DNA from: Pseudomonadota bacterium
Lineage (GTDB): Bacteria; Pseudomonadota; Gammaproteobacteria; Xanthomonadales; Rhodanobacteraceae
NCBI GenBank assembly: GCA_021795435.1
Contig: JAJYPJ010000003.1
Location: 32,962-96,961 of the forward strand
Direction: 5' to 3'
DNA length: 64,000 nt
Shown one piece after another: positions 20,051 to 29,751 of the stretch (its first letter is position 1; the number at the start of each line of letters is the position of its first letter). The notes beneath the pieces were generated by a model. That model did not search any database. It saw only the letters and a list, made by a program, of their open reading frames with translations, and was not told the origin of the DNA. A program made the translations under genes and the position numbers.

Positions 20051-21340
20051 ATGCGCACCATTCCGGGGATTGCTACGGTGTTCGTGCTGGCCGTGCTCGC
20101 GGCGCTGGCATGGGTGCCTGTCTGCGCCGCAAGCCCGGTGGTGATCCATGCATTGCACCTATCGGCCCCCGCTGGGAATCGCACGCGTGCGGTCCTCTTG
20201 CTGGACGGACGCGTCGATTACAGGCTGTTTCAGCTGCAGGGGCCGGACCGTGTCGTGCTGGACCTGCGGAAGAGCCGTCTGGCTCCGGGCTTCGTTGCGC
20301 CGAAGGGTGTCGGCCTGGTCGAGGATATACGCTCGGGCGCTCGGCCCGACGAGGGCGTGCGGCTGGTGTTCGACATGCACAGCGCGGTTCGTCCGCGCAG
20401 CTTCCTGTTGCCGCCGACGACCGATTCCCCGGGCTACCAGTTGGTTCTGGAACTGACGCCTGACGGCAAGGTCAGCGCGGTGCAGGCACCCGAGCTCGCG
20501 CAAATGCCCGAAGGGGGACGCAAGGTCGTCGTCGTCATTGATCCGGGCCACGGCGGCCGGGACACCGGTGCGATCGGCTACGACGGGATCGAAGAAAAGA
20601 ACGTCACGCTTGCCGTCGCCAGGGACCTTGCCCGGATGGTCGACGCGCAGCCGGGGATGAGAGCCGTCCTGACGCGCACCGGGGACTACTACGTCACGCT
20701 GGATCAGCGTCGAGAGATCGCCCGGAATGCCAAGGCCGACATGTTCATATCGATTCACGCCAACGCCTGCCCGGACGACTGCAACACGCGGGGCGGATCC
20801 GTTTGGATCCTCTCCACCAAGGGCGCGAGCAGCACCGCGGCGAAGCTCCTCGCGCAGAGCGAGAACGACTCGTTCAAGCTGGTTGGCGGTGTCAATCTTC
20901 ATGACCAGCAGTCGTCGCTGGCTTCCGTCCTGCTGAGCCTGTCGCAGGGCGTAACGATGGACGCAAGCCGTCGCGCCGCGAGTGACGTTCTCCAGTCCAT
21001 TGGGCGAATCGAGCCGCTCTACCGCGCCGGTGTTGAACATGCCAATTTCGTGGTCTTGCGCGCCCCCGACGTACCGTCGATGCTGATCGAGACGGCGTTC
21101 GTCACCGACCGTCGGGATGCCCTGCGGCTGGCGAATCCGACGTTTCAGGACCGGCTGGCTGCGTCAATCCTCGTGGGCGTCAAGCGCTTTTTCATGACCA
21201 CGCCGCCACCCGGTACGTGGTTTGCCTACCAGGCCGCCAAGCGCATGCGAACCGCCGAGACGGAGCAGCGCCGGGATCGTCGGCAAGAGCCTCCTGGCGC
21301 GCGCGCGCTTGCCATCCTCGACGGTGGCACCGTGCGGTGA
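20051..21340 (+). CDS. N-acetylmuramoyl-L-alanine amidase (AmiB/AmiC type)
   Basis: AMIN-like N-terminal domain; Amidase_3 VVVIDPGHGGRDTGAIG, FISIHANA, SMLIETAFVTD; no LysM seen. Confidence 0.9.
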   Translation: MRTIPGIATVFVLAVLAALAWVPVCAASPVVIHALHLSAPAGNRTRAVLLLDGRVDYRLFQLQGPDRVVLDLRKSRLAPGFVAPKGVGLVEDIRSGARPDEGVRLVFDMHSAVRPRSFLLPPTTDSPGYQLVLELTPDGKVSAVQAPELAQMPEGGRKVVVVIDPGHGGRDTGAIGYDGIEEKNVTLAVARDLARMVDAQPGMRAVLTRTGDYYVTLDQRREIARNAKADMFISIHANACPDDCNTRGGSVWILSTKGASSTAAKLLAQSENDSFKLVGGVNLHDQQSSLASVLLSLSQGVTMDASRRAASDVLQSIGRIEPLYRAGVEHANFVVLRAPDVPSMLIETAFVTDRRDALRLANPTFQDRLAASILVGVKRFFMTTPPPGTWFAYQAAKRMRTAETEQRRDRRQEPPGARALAILDGGTVR

Positions 21341-21380
21341 CGCGGGCGGCTATGCTTCCGGCACCAGCCGCGAGCGCAGC

Positions 21381-23183
21381 ATGTCCATCCGCGTACTTTC
21401 CAATACCCTGATCAACCAGATTGCAGCCGGCGAAGTCGTCGAACGCCCGGCGTCGGTCGTCAAGGAACTGGTTGAGAACAGCCTGGATGCCGGGGCGCGA
21501 CGCGTCGAAATCGACGTCGAAGGGGGAGGCACGCGACTGCTCCGCGTGCGAGACGATGGTGCGGGGATCCTCGCCGATGAACTGCCTCTGGCGGTGGCCC
21601 CGCATGCCACCAGCAAGATTGCCAGCTTTGATGATCTTCTGCGCGTTGCCACGATGGGTTTCCGTGGCGAGGCATTGGCCTCGATTGCGTCCGTTTCGCG
21701 TTTCGCCCTCATATCGCGGCCGAGGGGTGCGGACGCGGCCGCGCGCATCGACGTGCGCGGCGGACAGTGCGAGGGGCCGATGCCCGCGGCGCATCCGGCT
21801 GGCACCTGTGTCGAAGTTCGCGATCTTTTCCATGACGTTCCGGCGCGCCGAAAATTCCTGAGGGCCGAGCGCACGGAGTTTGGTCATATCGACGAGTTGG
21901 TGAAGGCGATTGCGCTGGCGCATCCTGGCATCGGCTTCACGCTGTCCCACGATGGGCGCGCGGTTCGCACGCTGCGTGCGGCGGACGATGAACGCGCCCA
22001 TCTCGCGCGCGCCGCAATGCTGCTGGGAGCGGAATTCGCCGCGAGCTGCCTGCAGGTCGAACATGAGAGTGCCGGCATGCGTCTGTTCGGCTGGCTCGGC
22101 CTGCCGGCAGCGGCGCGGGCGCAGGCCGATCGCCAGTATTTTTATGTCAATCGCCGGTTGGTCAAGGACCGGACGGTGACTCACGCGCTTCGCCAGGCCT
22201 ACAGCGACGTACTCTTCCACGGGCGGCATCCGGCCTATGTCCTGTTCCTGCAGATGGACCCCGCGGGCGTCGATGTCAACGTGCATCCGGCCAAAAGCGA
22301 GGTGCGCTTCCGCGACCAGCGCTTGGTCCATGATCTGCTGTTCCACGTCCTCCACGAAGCGCTGGCAGGCGCCCGGGCAGGTCAGGGACTTGGGCTCGCC
22401 AGGGCCAATGCGCAGGCGTTGCGCGCCAGTGTTGCGGGCCCGATCGAGCCTGCGATCGAACCGGGCGTGGGCCGCCCGATCGAGGTGACCGAAGGCTACC
22501 AGCCTCCGTTGCGGCTCGCCGGTGCCGTCCGCGTTGCATCCCGGTACGAGGCCGCAGAGAGCGAACCATTGCTGGCCGCGACGGCGGTGCCCGGGGTGAC
22601 GCCGCCGTTGGGGCATGCACTGGCCCAGCTCAAGGGCGCGTATGTCCTTGCCGAGAACGACCGTGGCCTGGTCTTGGTGGACATGCACGCGGCCCATGAG
22701 CGCATCACCTACGAACACCTCAAGGCGGGCCGCGCAGCCGCCAGTTTGCGCGCGCAGCGCTTGTTGGTCCCGCTGATGCTGGCTGTCAGCGCGGCAGAAG
22801 CCGCCGCCGTCGAAGATCACGCCGAGGCGCTTGCGGGTTATGGGCTGGAGGTGTCTCGCGCCGGCCCTGAGCAGGTTCGTGTGACCAGCGTGCCGGCAAT
22901 GCTGGCGGACGCCGACGCCGCGCAGCTTGCCCGTGACGTCCTGGCCGAGTTGGCCATCCATGGCAGCTCGCGCCGACTGGAGGAGATCGAGAACGACTTG
23001 CTGGCCACGCTTGCATGCCATGGTTCCGTTCGCGCGGGGCGGCGGCTGACCATTGCGGAAATGGACGCCCTGCTGCGCGAGATGGAGGCGACCGAGCGCA
23101 GCGGACAGTGCAATCATGGCAGGCCCACTTGGGTGCAGCTGTCGCTGGCCGAACTCGACCGTCTATTCCTGCGAGGGCGTTGA
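21381..23183 (+). CDS. mutL: DNA mismatch repair protein MutL
   Basis: MSIRVLSNTLINQIAAGEVVERPASVVKELVENSLDAGA; ATMGFRGEALASI. Confidence 0.96.
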   Translation: MSIRVLSNTLINQIAAGEVVERPASVVKELVENSLDAGARRVEIDVEGGGTRLLRVRDDGAGILADELPLAVAPHATSKIASFDDLLRVATMGFRGEALASIASVSRFALISRPRGADAAARIDVRGGQCEGPMPAAHPAGTCVEVRDLFHDVPARRKFLRAERTEFGHIDELVKAIALAHPGIGFTLSHDGRAVRTLRAADDERAHLARAAMLLGAEFAASCLQVEHESAGMRLFGWLGLPAAARAQADRQYFYVNRRLVKDRTVTHALRQAYSDVLFHGRHPAYVLFLQMDPAGVDVNVHPAKSEVRFRDQRLVHDLLFHVLHEALAGARAGQGLGLARANAQALRASVAGPIEPAIEPGVGRPIEVTEGYQPPLRLAGAVRVASRYEAAESEPLLAATAVPGVTPPLGHALAQLKGAYVLAENDRGLVLVDMHAAHERITYEHLKAGRAAASLRAQRLLVPLMLAVSAAEAAAVEDHAEALAGYGLEVSRAGPEQVRVTSVPAMLADADAAQLARDVLAELAIHGSSRRLEEIENDLLATLACHGSVRAGRRLTIAEMDALLREMEATERSGQCNHGRPTWVQLSLAELDRLFLRGR

Positions 23184-23338
23184 ACCCGTTGGTCCGGCAG
23201 GCGCGCCTGGGCGCGATGCAAGGGTCACGGGCTGCGTGATGCCCACGGCGAAGGCTCAGCCGTCTTCGAGCGCCGGGCGAACGGCGTTGCCGGCGCCCCC
23301 CTGGATCCGTTGGGGGGCGGCCTGTGCCAACGCTCCGG

Positions 23339-24436
23339 TCAGGCATTCGTGTACTCGACGACCTCAAGGCCAAACCCGGCCAAACCCACCAGCTTGCGTG
23401 GGGTGCCCAGCACGCGGAGTTGTCGAACCCCGAGATCCGCCAGGATCTGGGCGCCTTGGCCCAGCTGGCGCCACTCCTGGTGCGCGGCCTGGCGGCTGCT
23501 CTCTTGGGACACTGGACCCTGCAGGCGCTGCAGCAGTGCGTCGGCGCCCTCGTCGCCGGCGAGTACCACGACCACGCCGCGATTCTCGTCGGCGATCTGG
23601 CGCAGCGCTGCGGTCAGGGTCAACCCGAGGTCGTCGCGGACGAGGTGGAGCACGTCAGACAGCGTGTTCCGCGCGTGCACCCTGACGAGCACGGGCTGAT
23701 CCCCGGACACGTCGCCCCGCACCAGGGCGAAATGCAGGCCACGACGCAGCAGATCGCGATAGGCCACCAGATGGAATGGGCCTGCTTCCGTCTGCACCGG
23801 TGCTTCGTAGGCTCGTTCGATGGTCTTTTCCGTGGCGAGACGGTAACGGATCAGGTCCGCGATCGTGCCAATGCGCAGGCCGTGCTGCTTTGCAAAGACC
23901 TCCAGTTGAGGACGCCGCGCCATGCTGCCGTCGGGGTTCAGGATCTCAACCAGCACGCCTGCAGGTTCGAGGCCGGCGAGCCCTGCCAGGTCACTGGCGG
24001 CTTCGGTGTGGCCGGCGCGCGTGAGCACCCCGCCTGGTTGTGCCATCAGGGGAAAGATGTGCCCCGGCTGCGCAAGGTCGGCTGGCTGCGTGCTCTCCGC
24101 CACGGCGACTCGTACCGTATGCGCCCGGTCATATGCCGAGATTCCTGTCGTGACGCCCTCCGCGGCCTCGATCGAGACGGTGAAGTTCGTGTGGTGAGGT
24201 GAGGTGTTGTCGCTGACCATCGGGCGAAGGTCGAGTCGCCGGCAGCGTTGTTCCGTCAGTGCCAGGCAGATGAGGCCACGCCCCTCGCGAGCCATGAAGT
24301 TGATGTCCTCGGGTCTAACCTTGCCCGCGGCCATGATCAAGTCGCCTTCGTTTTCGCGGTCCTCGTCATCGACCATGATCACCATGCGGCCCGTACGGAT
24401 GTCTTCGAGGATTTCCGGGATGCTGTCAAAGGCCAT
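23339..24436 (-). CDS. ribB: 3,4-dihydroxy-2-butanone-4-phosphate synthase with degenerate GTP cyclohydrolase II-like C-terminus (RibBX type)
   Basis: [30 protein letters not shown]-terminal domain lacks GCHII Zn cysteines. Confidence 0.9.
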   Translation of the reverse strand: MAFDSIPEILEDIRTGRMVIMVDDEDRENEGDLIMAAGKVRPEDINFMAREGRGLICLALTEQRCRRLDLRPMVSDNTSPHHTNFTVSIEAAEGVTTGISAYDRAHTVRVAVAESTQPADLAQPGHIFPLMAQPGGVLTRAGHTEAASDLAGLAGLEPAGVLVEILNPDGSMARRPQLEVFAKQHGLRIGTIADLIRYRLATEKTIERAYEAPVQTEAGPFHLVAYRDLLRRGLHFALVRGDVSGDQPVLVRVHARNTLSDVLHLVRDDLGLTLTAALRQIADENRGVVVVLAGDEGADALLQRLQGPVSQESSRQAAHQEWRQLGQGAQILADLGVRQLRVLGTPRKLVGLAGFGLEVVEYTNA

Positions 24437-24483
24437 GTCGCTCGCGCCTTGCGATGGGTTGACGATTCTACGATGCACCGCCG

Positions 24484-24954
24484 TCAGCCGGCCTTCGCCG
24501 GCAGCAGGCCGCGCTCCTCGAGGAGTAGCCGCGCTTCGGATGCGTCTTGCTCGAACCATGCCCGCGCGCTACCAAGGCGGAAGCTGTAACCCCACGCATC
24601 CATGTCGGCCTGCATGCGGGCGATCCCGACGCCGGGCAGTGCGTCGGCCAGCACGATCTGCAGATAGCACGTTGCATCCTCCTCCTCGATGGAGTCGGTG
24701 GCGTTCGTGTGCACCTGCATCCGCTTCTCGGGCGGCAGCACGATCAGGTGGCAGGCCTCGTGCAGGAGCGAGTGCACGGGAGTGTCATCGCGCGCGTAGA
24801 CACAGGCGCCAATGATCCCGGCCTCGCAGTCGCCCCAGTAGCTGCCTGGGATCGCTTGGCTGGTCGCGACTTCGGTGAACCCGATGCCGTAACGTGCCAG
24901 CAGGGATCGAGGAGCGTCGAATCCAGTGTCGTGAAGTCGCAGGACGTCGTTCAT
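24484..24954 (-). CDS. Conserved hypothetical protein with HExxH motif
   Basis: 156 aa; [17 protein letters not shown] ... [17 protein letters not shown]. Confidence 0.65.
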   Translation of the reverse strand: MNDVLRLHDTGFDAPRSLLARYGIGFTEVATSQAIPGSYWGDCEAGIIGACVYARDDTPVHSLLHEACHLIVLPPEKRMQVHTNATDSIEEEDATCYLQIVLADALPGVGIARMQADMDAWGYSFRLGSARAWFEQDASEARLLLEERGLLPAKAG

Positions 24955-25096
24955 TCAATGGATGCCGTGTGCGCTGCAAGGCACTGGCCGGGTCGCCAAC
25001 GTGACGCCGATGGCTAGCAGACCGGTGCCGATGCCGTCAAAGGCCGGCGCGCAAGAATGCCGTAACCGATCCGGGCACGCTGCCACCGGGCCGGAG

Positions 25097-25366
25097 TCAG
25101 GCGGTCGTGTCCGTCTTGTGCTCGGGCAGCGCCACCGAGAGTTCCAGAACCTCGTGTTCTCCGTCGCGTTCCACCTGGATATTGATGGCATCGAGATCGA
25201 CGTGCACGTACTTGCGGATGACCGCCAGCAGCTCGGTGCGCAGCATCGGCAGGTAGTCGGGCGTGTTCCGTGAGGAACGCTCCTGTGCCACGATGATGCG
25301 CAGCCGCTCCTTCGCGATGGTGGCGGTGTTTTTCGGCCGCGATTTGAGGAAATCGAGGATACCCAT
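25097..25366 (-). CDS. minE: Cell division topological specificity factor MinE
   Basis: 89 aa; [16 protein letters not shown]...[17 protein letters not shown]. Confidence 0.95.
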   Translation of the reverse strand: MGILDFLKSRPKNTATIAKERLRIIVAQERSSRNTPDYLPMLRTELLAVIRKYVHVDLDAINIQVERDGEHEVLELSVALPEHKTDTTA

Positions 25367-25368
25367 GT

Positions 25369-26181
25369 TCAGCTCCCGAACATGCGCTTGAACAGTCCCT
25401 TCTTCGGCGCGTCGATGAAACGCATCGGCCGACTTTCACCCAGCAGCCGCGCAATGGCATCCGCGTAGGCCTGGCCTGCCAGCGAGCTCTCGTCCAGGAT
25501 CACGGGAACACCCTGGTTGGACGCCATAAGAACGCTCTCATGCTCGGGGATGACGCCGACCACGGGCAGACCGAGGACCTCTTCCACGTCCTTGATGCCC
25601 AGCATTTGGCCGGATTCGACGCGGACGGGGTTGTAGCGCGTCAGCAGAAGGTGCGCGGGGACGCCGCCCTGGCCCGATTCCCCCTTGCGGGTCTTGCTGG
25701 CCAGAAGGCCGAGGATGCGATCCGAATCGCGGACGCTGGATACCTCCGGATTGACCACGACCAGCGCACGGTCCGCGAAATACATCGCCAGAAAGGCACC
25801 CTTCTCGATGCCGGCGGGCGAGTCGCAGACGATGTAATCGAAACCCTCCTTGCCCAGGTCCTCGAGGACCCGCTGAACGCCTTCCTGCGTCAACGCATCC
25901 TTGTCGCGTGTCTGCGATGCGGCCAGGACGTAGAGGTTCTCGTACCGCTTGTCCCGGATCAATGCCTGCTTGAGCGAAGCCTCCTGATGGATGACGTTGA
26001 CGAAGTCATAAACCACGCGTCGCTCGCAACCCATGATCAGGTCGAGATTGCGCAGGCCGACGTCGAAGTCGATCACGGCCACCTTCTTGCCCTGTGCAGC
26101 CAGCCCGGTGGCCAGCGATGCGCTGGTTGTGGTCTTGCCCACGCCACCCTTGCCCGATGTGACGACGATGGTTTCTGTCAA
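25369..26181 (-). CDS. minD: Septum site-determining ATPase MinD
   Basis: [22 protein letters not shown] deviant Walker A; C-terminal amphipathic helix GLFKRMFGS. Confidence 0.97.
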   Translation of the reverse strand: MTETIVVTSGKGGVGKTTTSASLATGLAAQGKKVAVIDFDVGLRNLDLIMGCERRVVYDFVNVIHQEASLKQALIRDKRYENLYVLAASQTRDKDALTQEGVQRVLEDLGKEGFDYIVCDSPAGIEKGAFLAMYFADRALVVVNPEVSSVRDSDRILGLLASKTRKGESGQGGVPAHLLLTRYNPVRVESGQMLGIKDVEEVLGLPVVGVIPEHESVLMASNQGVPVILDESSLAGQAYADAIARLLGESRPMRFIDAPKKGLFKRMFGS

Positions 26182-26296
26182 GGTCTGATCTCCTGCCGAT
26201 GCACGCTGTCATGTCCTGCCGCAGATTGCCGCACTGGTGCTGTCGCCCGTATGGCACCAGCGTCCGTTTCGAACGCCATCAATGTCGTGCGTGGCG

Positions 26297-27046
26297 CTAG
26301 AGCCGCGCGACGACCAGTTTTTCCCCTTCCAGCCAGCATTGCACGGATCGCCCCGCGAGATCTTCGGGCATTTGCTCGAAGGTGCGGTAGCGGCCCGCGA
26401 TCGAGACCAGTTCGGCATGGAAGCTCTGGCAATAGATGCGCGCACCCGCGTCGCCACTGGCGCCGGCCAGCGCGCGACCGCGCAGACTGCCGTATACGTG
26501 GATGCTGCCATCGCTGATAACCTCGGCGCCGGCTGCGACATGGCCGGCTATGACCAAGTCGCGTCCTTCGGCATAGACCTGCTGGCCCGAACGAACGGGT
26601 TGCGCATGGTGCATCGAACCCATCGTGGCGGCCGCGTTCGGCTCGGGGCGCGCGGGAGTGGCGGCGGGCGCTGGGGGGGGGGCGGTCGCAACGGTGTCGC
26701 CGTGTGGCTCGTAGGCGGCGCGGAACTTCGCAATCAGCGGCAGGTCCAGCGCTCGGGCCAGCGCTTCGACATGACTGGTCCCGTAAGCCAGCGCGACCGG
26801 CAGCATGCCAGCCTCGCGCACTGCCGAAAGCAACGCGGCGACATCGTCGTGGCCCGGGTCGTTCGCGAGATGGCTCAGGTCGAGCACGACCGCGGCGCGC
26901 GCGAACAACTGGGGCGCCTTGAGCACGCGCTCCGCGAGCGCCGCGCGCAGAGCCGCTGCGTCATTCACGAGCACGCGGACGCTGGCGATGCCAACCTGGC
27001 CGAAGCGGAGTTCGCAGGCGGGGTCCGCGACCGTCTCCGTACCCAT
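26297..27046 (-). CDS. minC: Septum formation inhibitor MinC
   Basis: MinC_C beta-helix [35 protein letters not shown]; upstream of minD. Confidence 0.93.
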   Translation of the reverse strand: [249 protein letters not shown]

Positions 27047-27050
27047 GCAT

Positions 27051-27659
27051 TCAGCCCCTTGCCGCCCGTGCGGGCGGGTGAGCGTGTGCCGGCACTTTTC
27101 GTCCCCGCAGCCAGGGCAGGTCGGGTAGTTGGCCCTGTGCAAGGTAAGTGTCACGGGCGAACGGGAAGCTGCAGAGTTCCTTGCCGAGCAGGCTCACGCG
27201 GCGTCCCGTTCCCGGCATCACGTGCTGGCCGAGCTCGCGAAAGCCATAAGTGCCGTGGAACAGCACCACCGCGTCGTTGGGCGGTTCCAGGAAGACCTCG
27301 CAAGCGAGCAGAGGCACCCGAACTTCCGCGAAACTATGCACGTCGGCGTAGAAAACCCTGCCAAGTCCGCGACCCCGCATGTTCCCGGCAATCACGACCC
27401 GATCGATGTAGACGAACGCCGGATGGCGCTCCGCAAACCAGCGGAAGTTGGGGCTTTCGTGGGCGGCATGCTCGCGCAGCGCGATCAGGAAACCGGCTGC
27501 GTGTCCATCGAGCTCGGCAATCCGGAAGTAGTCTGCCCAGTCGAACAGATGGCGCAGTTGTGCCTGATCCATCGGCAGAATGCCGGGGCCGGCGGCATTG
27601 TTGATTGCCAGCACGGCGTCAAGATCGGCCTCGCGCGCGTCGCGCAGCACCAAGGTCAT
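27051..27659 (-). CDS. GNAT-family N-acetyltransferase
   Basis: YIDRVVIAGNMRGRGLGRVFYADV (motif A-like). Confidence 0.8.
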   Translation of the reverse strand: MTLVLRDAREADLDAVLAINNAAGPGILPMDQAQLRHLFDWADYFRIAELDGHAAGFLIALREHAAHESPNFRWFAERHPAFVYIDRVVIAGNMRGRGLGRVFYADVHSFAEVRVPLLACEVFLEPPNDAVVLFHGTYGFRELGQHVMPGTGRRVSLLGKELCSFPFARDTYLAQGQLPDLPWLRGRKVPAHAHPPARAARG

Positions 27660-27770
27660 GCTTCATTCTCCGGGCGAGGCGTGGGCATGATCCCCGCGGT
27701 GTGGTGATTATCGCATGCCGGAACGAGCCGCCAAGTCGACTCATGCAGTGCTTGCGTCGAAGCGGCGGCC

Positions 27771-28955
27771 GTGCATCATGGGAACGTGCGCTGGCCCATT
27801 CCCGACCATACCAGGCTCCTGCGTTACGCCGGATTGTTCACCTACCTGTGCACTGGCATCCCGCTGCTGCGCATCGACTGGACGTTGAAGCGGGTCAGCG
27901 GCTTGAGCCATCCCGACATCGGCCTGCTGCTTTTGCTGTGCAGTTATGCGTTATTCGGCGTCACTTACTGGCTGTTGACGCGACGCCTGGGGTCCCGGCG
28001 GCACCCCGTGTTGAAAATCCTGGGTCTCGGCATCCTCACGGCCACGGCCATTGGCGTCGGCTGGTTCAGCCATAGCGGTCTTTCGGCACTGCTGCTGGTC
28101 GTGGTTGCGGTTGCGTTGCCCTGGACCCTCCCCGTGCCAGTTGGCGTTGCCTGGCTGCTCTTGCAGAATCTCGCTCTGATCCCGGTGTTCCGCGAGTTCC
28201 CTGGCTTCGGTTGGGGTACGGCCATGCTGCAGGCGGCGCTCTACCTGGGGTTCGCCGCGCTCATGTTCGTCACGTCGACGGTCGCCCGACAGCAGGACGA
28301 GGCGCGCGAGGAGCAGCGGCGCCTCAACAGCGAGCTGCGCGCCACAAGGGCGCTGCTGGCTGAGTCGAGCCGGATCGGTGAGCGCATGCGGATCGCCCGT
28401 GAACTGCACGACCTGGTTGGTCACCACCTGACCGCGCTGACGTTGAATCTCGAGGTCGCCAGTCACCGCGTGCAGCCGGACGCGGTGGACTCCGTTCGCC
28501 AGGCGCAGGCCGTTGCCAAGCAATTGCTTGGCGACGTGCGCGAAGTCGTCAGCGAGCTGCGCCAAGGCGAGGCACTGGATCTGAGCCAGGCCTTGCGGAA
28601 CCTGATCGAGGGCGTGCCGATGCTGAACGTGCACTTGAGGCTGCCGCCAGCGTTCAGCGTCGACGATCCCCAGCGCGCGCAGGTCATGCTGCGCATGGTC
28701 CAGGAGGTTCTGACGAACACGGCGCGGCATTCCGGTGCGCGCAATCTTTGGCTCGAGTTCAGTCACTCTGCCGGTGGAGAAGTGCGACTGGACGCACGTG
28801 ACGATGGTCGCGGCGTGGCTAAGATCCGCCCGGGCAACGGATTGAACGGCATGCGTGAGCGATTGGCGGCGGTGGGTGGGCGGCTGGCGCTGCGTGCCGA
28901 GCCGGGCCGAGGATTTTCGCTAACGGCGTGGCTGCCGGTGGAGAAGTCAGCATGA
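27771..28955 (+). CDS. Sensor histidine kinase (HisKA_3, NarL/DesK class)
   Basis: Multi-TM N-terminus; RIARELHDLVGHHLTALTLNLEVA; ARDDGRGVAKIRPGNGLNGMRERLAAVGG. Confidence 0.9.
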   Translation: MHHGNVRWPIPDHTRLLRYAGLFTYLCTGIPLLRIDWTLKRVSGLSHPDIGLLLLLCSYALFGVTYWLLTRRLGSRRHPVLKILGLGILTATAIGVGWFSHSGLSALLLVVVAVALPWTLPVPVGVAWLLLQNLALIPVFREFPGFGWGTAMLQAALYLGFAALMFVTSTVARQQDEAREEQRRLNSELRATRALLAESSRIGERMRIARELHDLVGHHLTALTLNLEVASHRVQPDAVDSVRQAQAVAKQLLGDVREVVSELRQGEALDLSQALRNLIEGVPMLNVHLRLPPAFSVDDPQRAQVMLRMVQEVLTNTARHSGARNLWLEFSHSAGGEVRLDARDDGRGVAKIRPGNGLNGMRERLAAVGGRLALRAEPGRGFSLTAWLPVEKSA

Positions 28956-29593
28956 TCAATGTCTGTCTTGTAGACGACCAGAATCTCGTTCGCCAAGGTA
29001 TCCGGTCGCTGCTGGAACTGGCTGAGGACATACGCGTCGTGGCCGAATGCGCGGATGGCGAGCAAGCACTGGAGGTCATCCCGAAAGTGCGTCCCGACGT
29101 CGTGCTGCTGGACATGCGGATGCCGGGCATGAATGGCATCGAAGTCCTGCAGGCGCTTGCGGCGAAGGGTGCCGTGCCCCCGACGGTGATCCTGACGACG
29201 TTCGATGATGACCAGTTGGTGCTGGCCGGGCTCAAGTCGGGCGCCCGGGGCTACCTTCTGAAGGACGTGTCGCTCGAGCAGCTGGTGGAGGCGGTCCATA
29301 CCGTGGCCGCGGGCGGCTCGCTGGTGTCGCCGGCGGTCACGCAGCGGCTGAAGGCCGGCATCGAGCGCGTCGGCACGTCGTTTCGCAGTCTGGAGCAACC
29401 GGACCCGCTGACCGAGCGGGAGACCGAGATCCTGCGGCTCATGGCTGGCGGGTACAGCAACAAGGAAATCGCCAACTCTTTGACTGTCGCGGAAGGCACC
29501 GTCAAGAACCACGTTTCCAACATCCTGTCCAAGTTCGGGGTACGCGACCGCACCCGGGCGGTACTCAAGGCGCTGGAACTGGGCATTGTCTGA
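28952..29593 (+). CDS. NarL/LuxR-family response regulator
   Basis: VCLVDDQNLVRQGI, VLLDMRMPGMNG, LTERETEILRLMAGGYSNKEIANSLTVAEGTVKNHVSNIL. Confidence 0.93.
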   Translation: MINVCLVDDQNLVRQGIRSLLELAEDIRVVAECADGEQALEVIPKVRPDVVLLDMRMPGMNGIEVLQALAAKGAVPPTVILTTFDDDQLVLAGLKSGARGYLLKDVSLEQLVEAVHTVAAGGSLVSPAVTQRLKAGIERVGTSFRSLEQPDPLTERETEILRLMAGGYSNKEIANSLTVAEGTVKNHVSNILSKFGVRDRTRAVLKALELGIV

Positions 29594-29751
29594 GCGGGCC
29601 CGATGGCGGCGGGCCTGGTTTGTCGCGGCGCCGATGGCGCAGGCAACGGCTTGCCGTTACCATCCCTCCTTCAGCCGCGGGTCAGGCGCCCCGGCTGGTG
29701 CCCAACCCGCCGGCGTCCCCGCCGGCCCCGTAGGCTGCGGAGACTGTCCGA

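Noticed and set aside
21192-23117. 641-aa minus-strand ORF
   Set aside because: Antisense to an unmistakable MutL; composition (His/Gln/Arg-rich) is typical of shadow ORFs in GC-rich DNA.
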